Of a stretch of 64,000 nucleotides of DNA, positions 58,268 to 64,000 are shown one piece after another. A program made the position numbers and the translations under genes. The DNA comes from UBA1926 sp002337215 (GTDB lineage: Bacteria; Planctomycetota; Phycisphaerae; Phycisphaerales; UBA1924), in NCBI GenBank assembly GCA_963973795.1, contig CAXBAF010000001.1, positions 248,001 through 312,000 of the forward strand, written 5' to 3'. Each line of letters starts with the position of its first letter. Position 1 is the first letter of the stretch. The notes below the pieces were generated by a model. The model did not search any database, was not told where the DNA came from, and was given only the letters and a program-made list of their open reading frames with translations.

Positions 58268-61033
58268 TCACGACGCGGGGGTCCCGCCCGTGGTGATCGG
58301 CCGGCGGTCGCCGTCAATCACCAGCTTGGTCTTCCCGGGGTTGCCGCCGTGCTCGTCGAAGAGCGTGACGGTGTTCAGACCCTCGACAAGCCAGGACGAG
58401 GGGATCCAGACGTTCCCGCCGGGCGCGACGGCCGAGCCGTCCGCAGTCGCGACAAAGTAACGCCCCGCGTTGCGTCCGTTGACGTAGACCTGGCCCTTGG
58501 TCATGCCCGAGAGGTCGAGCATGAGCGGGTGCTCGGGGAACTCACTGACCTCGAACTCGCTCATCCACCAGGTCGGCGTGGTGCGCTGGCTCAGCTTCGA
58601 CTTGCTGACTGTGTCGTACGCGGCGTCCTGGGGCGGTTCCCACTTCGCGAACGCCCAGTCGGCCTTCGCGGTCAGGTCGTTGACGCCTTCCCAGACGGTG
58701 AGCACGCCGCCGACGGCCGAGCCGAGCTTGGCCATCGTCATGTCCGGCTCGGGGTCGTCCATCGGGACGAACTCGATCGTGTTGTTGCCGCGGTTCAGCG
58801 TTTCACCGTCGAGCGTGGTGCGATAGGTCTCGCCCTCCTCGAGCAGGCGTGTGTAGGTCTCGTTGATGAGTAGGACGCCCCGCACCGGGACGGGCCCCAG
58901 CGCGATGTGGAGGGGCGACTTCTTGCGGTGCATCATCTTCCACGTCAGCCGCTGCGGGTAGGCCGCGTCGTTGACGCGGACGAGCATAATGGGAGTCGCG
59001 TGCTCGAGAGGCAGGATCGGTTCGCCCTCGACGATGTCGGGCTTGCCGGTCTTCACCGCCGAGACCTCGTGGACGCCGTTGGCGAGGCCCTTGACCTCGC
59101 CCGCCGCCATCCCGTCGGTCCGCCGGCCGGCGTTCTCGACGAGCATCACGAGCGTGCGTTCACCCTTCTTGAGCGAGACGTTCAACTCGGGACTCGCGCC
59201 GGGGCCTTCGCCCAGCACGCCCTCGGGCTGCCCATCGATGAGCAGCAGGACGCGGTCACCCGAACCGGGCGAGGCGAGATGGACCTTCTTGGTCGCGGTC
59301 TGCTTGATCGTCGCGCGGTACCAGCCGTACCCGTAGGGAGTGCCCAGCGAGGCGAGATCCGCGGGCCCGTCGATGCCGGCGTAGCGGGGGCTGTCGCCCG
59401 CGATGTGAGAGTCGTTGTCGGCGGCGCTCCAAGAGCCCAGCGCGATCTTGGCATCGGCCGAGCCTTTGCTCGCGCTGCCGTTCTTGGTTTTCCCGTCGGG
59501 GAGCACGGTGACGTAGGACTTGCCCGCGGGGATGGGCTCGCCGTCCCGCGTGATGCCCGCGACGCCCACGTAGACACGGTCATCACCCAGATACGTCTGG
59601 TCGATGACGTCCTCCGAAACCACGACCACGGTGACGCCTTCGAGGCGTTCAACCGCGGGTTTGCGGCCCTTGGGCACCTGGATCTCGATCGGCGTGCCGT
59701 TGATCGCGAGCTCACCGATGGTGCCGCCGGGCCCGAAACAGACCAGCAACTCTCCCGCGGTGTCGAGGAGATTGAGCCCGCAATAGTCGAGGACGGCGTG
59801 GCCGCCCAGATGGACATCAAAGAGGCACCACGACACGCGCTGTTTGCCCAGATGCACGCCCAGCGGGGTGCCGTTGGGGCGGAGCAACTCAACACGCTGC
59901 CCGGCGAGCGACTTGCCGACCTTCGGTGAGAACAGGAACGCGACCGAGCCCTGGTTGCCGCTCAGGTGCGTCACGACCGGGCCTGTGTGCTCGGCGCTCG
60001 GGTCCTGGACGACGGGGCGGTAATCGGGGTCCGACGCCGCGAGCACGCGCGAGAACCGAGACGCGAACGTCGAGATCCGGCGGACGGGGCCGTACGAAGC
60101 GGTCGGCGCGCCGGTCTCGTCGATGGGTGCCGGGGCGTGGCCTCCCGCGGCGAGCATGCGGTTGGGCCCGTCGATCGCCGAACCGGCGGAGAACCCGTGG
60201 AACGGGGCCGCGGCGAACGGGACGATGTTGGCCTGCGCGCCCGCCGCCAGTGCTTCGCCGAGACGGCGCTGCAGGTCGTAGGCGTCGTCGGTCGGGATGG
60301 CCTGTTCACCGACGCGCGGGAGCCTCCCCCCGCCGAACTCCGCGACGAACTTCGGCTGCCCCGGACGGACAAACCCGAGCTGGCGGATGAGCGGGAACAT
60401 GCCCTGATCGCCCACCCAACCGTCGATCTGCCCCTCGGAGCCTTGCCAGAGGTTGTTCGCGTTGACCGCGGGAACGGTGATGCCCGCCTCGCGGAGATAC
60501 CGGCTCAGATCGCGGAGATAGATCCCCGCCTCGTCGGAGCCGCAGGTCCACTCGTGCTCGACCTGAACGGCGAGCAGGGCGCCCCCCGTGCCGGTCGCGG
60601 TGACCTGGAGATCGCGAATCTGGTCGGCGAGCGCTGCGAAATACCGGCTCGTCGCCTCCATGAACACCGGGTTGGTCGCCCGCATCTTGATGTCGGTCTG
60701 CGAGAGCAGCCAGACCGGGAGGCCGCCCAGATCGAGACCGCGGCCGACGTAGGGGCCCACGCGGAGGATCACGTGCAGGTCCATCTCCGAGGCGAGCTCG
60801 ATGTAGGCGCGGATGTCGTTCTCGCCCTCGAAGACGTACTGACCCGGTCGGGGTTCGACGGCGCTCCAGACGACGGACGTCTCGACGGTGTTCAGGCCGG
60901 CTTTCCGCGCAGCGTGCAGTCGGTCGGCCCACAGGTCGCGAGGGGTCTGGGCGTGCGGCACGGAGCCGCTGACGATCCAGATCCGCTTGCCGTCGATCTG
61001 GAAGCTCCGCCCATCAAAGTTCACTGTTGCCAT
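58268..61033 (-). CDS. Glycoside hydrolase family 35-like protein (beta-galactosidase-related), altered active site
   Basis: The 921-aa product from the ATG at 61033 (AGGAG upstream) has no signal peptide. The N-terminal (beta/alpha)8 domain begins FQIDGKRIWIVSGSVPHAQTPRDLWADRLHAARKAGLNTVETSVVWSAVEP (approximate), matching the GH35 'sGs.hy.R.p...W.d.l...kaaGlN.v.tYv.W..hEp' opening. GPYVGRGLDLGGLPVWLL matches the family 'GPYi.aEw..GGlP.Wl'. The acid/base motif, normally V-E-N-E, is VEHE (E159-H160-E161), and the presumed nucleophile is E232 in VAEFGGG. Beta-sandwich domains follow. It may act on an internal oligosaccharide or be catalytically changed. Confidence 0.8.
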   Translation of the reverse strand: MATVNFDGRSFQIDGKRIWIVSGSVPHAQTPRDLWADRLHAARKAGLNTVETSVVWSAVEPRPGQYVFEGENDIRAYIELASEMDLHVILRVGPYVGRGLDLGGLPVWLLSQTDIKMRATNPVFMEATSRYFAALADQIRDLQVTATGTGGALLAVQVEHEWTCGSDEAGIYLRDLSRYLREAGITVPAVNANNLWQGSEGQIDGWVGDQGMFPLIRQLGFVRPGQPKFVAEFGGGRLPRVGEQAIPTDDAYDLQRRLGEALAAGAQANIVPFAAAPFHGFSAGSAIDGPNRMLAAGGHAPAPIDETGAPTASYGPVRRISTFASRFSRVLAASDPDYRPVVQDPSAEHTGPVVTHLSGNQGSVAFLFSPKVGKSLAGQRVELLRPNGTPLGVHLGKQRVSWCLFDVHLGGHAVLDYCGLNLLDTAGELLVCFGPGGTIGELAINGTPIEIQVPKGRKPAVERLEGVTVVVVSEDVIDQTYLGDDRVYVGVAGITRDGEPIPAGKSYVTVLPDGKTKNGSASKGSADAKIALGSWSAADNDSHIAGDSPRYAGIDGPADLASLGTPYGYGWYRATIKQTATKKVHLASPGSGDRVLLLIDGQPEGVLGEGPGASPELNVSLKKGERTLVMLVENAGRRTDGMAAGEVKGLANGVHEVSAVKTGKPDIVEGEPILPLEHATPIMLVRVNDAAYPQRLTWKMMHRKKSPLHIALGPVPVRGVLLINETYTRLLEEGETYRTTLDGETLNRGNNTIEFVPMDDPEPDMTMAKLGSAVGGVLTVWEGVNDLTAKADWAFAKWEPPQDAAYDTVSKSKLSQRTTPTWWMSEFEVSEFPEHPLMLDLSGMTKGQVYVNGRNAGRYFVATADGSAVAPGGNVWIPSSWLVEGLNTVTLFDEHGGNPGKTKLVIDGDRRPITTGGTPAS

Positions 61034-61257
61034 GTGCTCGCTGGCTCCTATCGGCCGCGTCCACGCCACGCGTTGCCCCGGCCCTTCTGTGGGCCGGTCG
61101 GGTTGCGGTCGGTTTTTCGATTCGGCGCGGGAAAAGGTGAGAAGCATAGGGAGGGGGGTTCCAAACAGCAATAGCAGACGACCCCGCATCTTCGATCCGA
61201 CGAAACGTGTACGCTTGCGAACCACGCCACGCACAGAAACAATCTCAACCATGGGCT

Positions 61258-63108
61258 ATGACGTTGCCGTTTAAACGACAAGCAAAGATCAAACTTTCTC
61301 CGTACCTTGCCGTTCGCTGGCTCCCCGCTGCCGCGTTGGTGGCGATGTCTGCGGGAATCACCGGTTGTCAGGGTCAGCTCGACAGGATCGACCGACGCAC
61401 CGAGGCCCTGCTCGAAGAACGCTCGGTGATGCTGGGATCAACGAAAGTTGGCCAAGGGCTGGCGGAGCGCCGCCCCGACGAGGTCAACAACCGCGATTTC
61501 GACGACACCAGCCCCGAAACCGTTAATCCGTCCGCGTCCGAGATCGGCTACACCCCGGCGCCCCAGCAGGTGGAGGATCTCGCGATCGCAGACCGCCTCC
61601 GTGCCTACGCCGCGCACGCAAACGGAGCGGCGGTTGACCCGGACGGCGAGGTGGCGCTGACACCCGTGAAACTCTCGCTCGAGGACGCGCTGCGTATCAG
61701 CGAAGAGACCGGCCGCGAGTTCCTGAGCAATCAGGAAGACTACATCCTCTCGGCGATTCGCCTGCTCCAGGAACGCAGGCTCTGGGGGCCGCGGTTTTTC
61801 AACGATACCTCGTTCGGGCTCTCCGGCTCGGGCGACGACGGCCGGTTCGAGCACGCGTCGAATATCATCAACACGCTCCGCGCGACGCAACGCCTGCCCT
61901 ACGGCGGCGATGTCGAGGCACGCTGGATCGTCAACGCGACCGACCAACTCCGCGATCGCGCGACGGGGGGCTACGTCCAGTCTTCCCAGCTCGTGCTCAG
62001 CACCGACATCCCGCTGCTCCGCGGCGCGGGCAACGTCGCCCGTGAAGATCTGATCCAGGCCGAGCGAAGCCTGATCTATCAGTCACGCGCGTTCGAGCGT
62101 TCTCGCCGATCACTTCTGGTTTCTATCGCTCAGGACTACTTCGACCTGCTCCAGCAGCAGGCCGTCATCCAGAACCAGCAGTTGCAGATCGAGGGCCTCC
62201 GCGGGCTGCTCGAGTCGACCGCGGGCCGCGTGGAAGCGGGGCGTCTCAGCCCCTTCCAGGAAGACCTCTCGCGGAACCAGGTCCTGCGGGCCCAGGCGAC
62301 CCTCGCCGGGCAGCGCGAGCGCTACATCCTCCAGCGCGACCGGTTCAAGTTCCGGCTCGGCATCCCGGTCGAGCAACCGATCGAGATCCAGCCCCTGAAC
62401 CTCGAACTCCCCGCCCCCGCGTCGAGCCAGGAGTCGGCCGCGACCCAGGCGATCACGTACCGACTCGACCTCCAGAACGAGCGAGATCAGCTCGATGACC
62501 GCCGGCGTGCGATCCGCAATGCCCGAAACAACCTGCTCCCCGATCTCGATATCAACGGATCGCTGGGCGTCCCGACCGATGACGATGACGCGACCGGCGG
62601 GCTCGCGATCGATGCCGACGAACTCGACTACTCGATCGGCGTCACGCTGGGTCTCCCGCTGGACCGCGAGATCCAGAGGCTTGCGCTCCGCAGTCAGATC
62701 GTGAACCTCGAGCGCGACATCCGGAACTACAACCAGTTCCGCGACAACGTGATCGTGACCGCCCGGTCGAGCATCCGGAACATCGACCTCGCGAAGTTCC
62801 AGCTCCGTCTGGCCGAGCAGCAGGTCGAGATCAACGAGCGTCGTCTGCGTGATCTCGAGCTCCGTGATACGACGAACCCGCAGCAGGTCGTCGACGCCGA
62901 ACTCGATCTTGTTCAGGCGAGGAACGATGTCGCCCAGTCGCGCACGAATCTTCGCAACAATATTCTCGGGTACCTACTCGCGACCGGGCAACTCCGCGTC
63001 GCCGAGGACGGCATGCTGGTCCCGCCGACCTCGGGGGCCGCGAACCCGGTCCCACCCGCGAACCCGGTCCCACCCGCGAACCAGATCCCGCCCGAGGCCG
63101 GTCCCTAA
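61258..63108 (+). CDS. TolC-family outer-membrane efflux lipoprotein
   Basis: The product is 616 aa from the ATG at 61258; a GTG at 61207 is unlikely. A lipoprotein signal ends at C37 (MSAGITGC). Two OEP repeats follow: the first half has LSLEDALRISEETGREF and long helices with LLVSIAQDYFDLLQQQAVIQNQQLQIEGL. The second half has AITYRLDLQNERDQLDDRRRAIRNARNNLLPDLDINGSLG and DAELDLVQARNDVAQSRTNL. These are TolC/OprM hallmarks of a trimeric exit duct for efflux pumps or type I secretion. No RND or ABC partner genes are adjacent. The C-terminus is Pro-rich and contains a tandem repeat. Its TAA stop overlaps the stop of the convergent GNAT gene. Confidence 0.9.
   Translation: MTLPFKRQAKIKLSPYLAVRWLPAAALVAMSAGITGCQGQLDRIDRRTEALLEERSVMLGSTKVGQGLAERRPDEVNNRDFDDTSPETVNPSASEIGYTPAPQQVEDLAIADRLRAYAAHANGAAVDPDGEVALTPVKLSLEDALRISEETGREFLSNQEDYILSAIRLLQERRLWGPRFFNDTSFGLSGSGDDGRFEHASNIINTLRATQRLPYGGDVEARWIVNATDQLRDRATGGYVQSSQLVLSTDIPLLRGAGNVAREDLIQAERSLIYQSRAFERSRRSLLVSIAQDYFDLLQQQAVIQNQQLQIEGLRGLLESTAGRVEAGRLSPFQEDLSRNQVLRAQATLAGQRERYILQRDRFKFRLGIPVEQPIEIQPLNLELPAPASSQESAATQAITYRLDLQNERDQLDDRRRAIRNARNNLLPDLDINGSLGVPTDDDDATGGLAIDADELDYSIGVTLGLPLDREIQRLALRSQIVNLERDIRNYNQFRDNVIVTARSSIRNIDLAKFQLRLAEQQVEINERRLRDLELRDTTNPQQVVDAELDLVQARNDVAQSRTNLRNNILGYLLATGQLRVAEDGMLVPPTSGAANPVPPANPVPPANQIPPEAGP
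63043..63093 (+). repeat. 18-bp tandem repeat in the TolC-family gene 3' end
   Basis: Two exact copies of AACCCGGTCCCACCCGCG (63043-63060, 63061-63078) and a third, partial, diverged copy encode NPVPPA-NPVPPA-NQIPPE at the C-terminus. The unit is in frame, so copy number changes would only alter tail length. Confidence 0.85.
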
Positions 63109-63755
63109 GCCGACACGCGCAGCGTTGCGCCGACTGTCTTCCGTGTCGCGAGGTAGAACTCGTGCATCACCCATCGTCCGTCGACCTCAAGATGGCTCCT
63201 CTTCGTGGGGTCGTGAACGAATCCGCACTTCTCGGCAACCCGGACACTCGCGTCGTTGCCCGCTTCGATCCCGCAGTGCACGCCGTGCAGGCTGAGCCCT
63301 TGCGGCATATCGCCGAGCGCGTGGTCCAGGAGCGCTCGCACGCCGGCGGTCGCGACGCCCCGGCCCCGATGCGCCGCATCGACCCACCAGATCGCGTCCG
63401 CTTCCCATGAGAGGCCGCGCGAGATGCTGTTGAGAGCAAAGAGCCCCATGGGGGTGCCGTCATCGAGAACGGCAAGCCTGCGATACGACCGCTGTGTCGT
63501 GTCCCCTTCAGCGCAGAGCCGGAGCTGGCGGTTGAAGAACGCGTCGTCGGATTCACCATCCCTGTTCAGGGGAAGCCAGCGTCCCACGCTCTCCCGGCTG
63601 CGGGCGAGTGCCCCGAGAAACCAGGCTCGGTGGGCTTCCTCGATGGGGCGCAGTTCGACCGAGATCGGTCGGCCAGCCGTCGCGTCGATACCGACCGTTG
63701 CGGCGGGTGAGATGGGAGCAGTCGCGTCGCGGATCGATTTGTCAGCTGATCGCAT
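63105..63755 (-). CDS. GNAT-family N-acetyltransferase (RimJ/RimL type)
   Basis: The 216-aa product has the acetyl-CoA binding segment VDAAHRGRGVATAGVRALLDHAL (the 'Q/R-x-x-G-x-G/A' loop) and LHGVHCGIEAGNDASVRVAEKCGF, the RimJ/RimL 'i.....N.aS..v.ekcGF' motif. It probably acetylates a protein N-terminus or a small amine. About 30 variable residues precede the domain; the ATG at 63755 is retained because no internal start is obviously better. It lies downstream of glmS on the minus strand, 115 nt apart, and its stop overlaps the tolC-family stop. Confidence 0.88.
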   Translation of the reverse strand: MRSADKSIRDATAPISPAATVGIDATAGRPISVELRPIEEAHRAWFLGALARSRESVGRWLPLNRDGESDDAFFNRQLRLCAEGDTTQRSYRRLAVLDDGTPMGLFALNSISRGLSWEADAIWWVDAAHRGRGVATAGVRALLDHALGDMPQGLSLHGVHCGIEAGNDASVRVAEKCGFVHDPTKRSHLEVDGRWVMHEFYLATRKTVGATLRVSA

Positions 63756-63870
63756 GGCCCGAATATCGGGGGTGCGATCCGCGCAGCGACAAAAACCTGT
63801 TCACGATCCGAGGGGCGTGTCATATGCAGCCGGTGAAGATCGCCGAACGTGCGCTGAGACCGGCCCCGGA

Positions 63871-64000
63871 TCACTCCACCGTGACCGATTTCGCGAGGTT
63901 CCTCGGCTTGTCAACATCGTGGCCGCGCAGCACCGCGGCGTGGTACGCGATGAGCTGCAGCGGGACGACCGCGACCATCGGGCTCAGTGGTTCGGGGACC
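63871..64000 (-). CDS. glmS: Glutamine-fructose-6-phosphate aminotransferase, C-terminal end (runs off window edge)
   Basis: Only the last 42 codons are present. They encode PLSPMVAVVPLQLIAYHAAVLRGHDVDKPRNLAKSVTVE (given approximately). This is the nearly invariant C-terminus of GlmS, which makes glucosamine 6-phosphate for cell-wall precursors; the final 'DvDkPRNLAKSVTVE' is diagnostic. The glutaminase and most of the isomerase domains lie beyond base 64000. Confidence 0.95.
   Translation of the reverse strand, partial: VPEPLSPMVAVVPLQLIAYHAAVLRGHDVDKPRNLAKSVTVE

Overview
The window is high-GC bacterial chromosome, almost fully coding, with no mobile element, CRISPR array or rRNA. Several traits point to a motile member of the Planctomycetota, probably class Phycisphaerae (inference from gene content). 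Two small secreted proteins end in a PEP-CTERM-like tail with PAPG and a terminal RRRR. Three large exported proteins end in a Cys-bounded, duplicated dockerin-like module that closes with GCP. The long flagellar gene array carries a FliW/CsrA switch.

Layout. 1-4484: an edge-truncated DinB-family gene, two secreted paralogs each with its own terminator, a MarR regulator divergent from an NADPH-dependent FMN reductase, and a Xer-type tyrosine recombinase. 4646-18661, all on the minus strand: flagellar genes read in the order flgF-flgG-flgA-flgH-flgI-flgJ-flgN-flgK-flgL-fliW-csrA-flagellin 2-flagellin 1. Many are translationally coupled. A -24/-12-like element lies upstream of flgF and a sigma-28-like promoter upstream of flagellin 1. 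Both flagellin genes share an 11-nt leader that overlaps the Shine-Dalgarno sequence and contains ACGGA, the classic CsrA target. This fits FliW-CsrA control of flagellin translation.

18882-34000: FmdB-like protein and pgi, a chemotaxis receptor, an unknown membrane-anchored protein, two dockerin-tailed exported proteins (a choice-of-anchor-B-like beta-propeller protein and a zincin metalloprotease), then trkA-trkH potassium uptake and an HscA-type Hsp70. 33928-35025 is a threonine dehydrogenase-like enzyme that has lost all four structural-zinc cysteines.

35209-43940: a type II secretion/pseudopilus-like operon (GspF, GspG, three further pseudopilin-class proteins, GspC-like, GspL-like and GspM-like proteins, and a TPR lipoprotein). 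No ATPase or secretin gene is in the window.

44009-64000: PIN-PhoH ATPase, DUF456 protein, unknown two-TM protein, fructosamine kinase family protein, tRNA-His, PEP carboxykinase, a third dockerin-tailed protein (FG-GAP/ASPIC type), tpiA, secG, yicC, an APH-type kinase, a PDZ protein, an HD hydrolase, a GH35-like protein with an altered active-site motif, a TolC-family lipoprotein, a GNAT acetyltransferase, and the 3' end of glmS.

Functionally the window combines flagellar assembly with post-transcriptional control of filament protein, an envelope pseudopilus machine, several exported anchored proteins, and central metabolism (pgi, tpiA, pckA).
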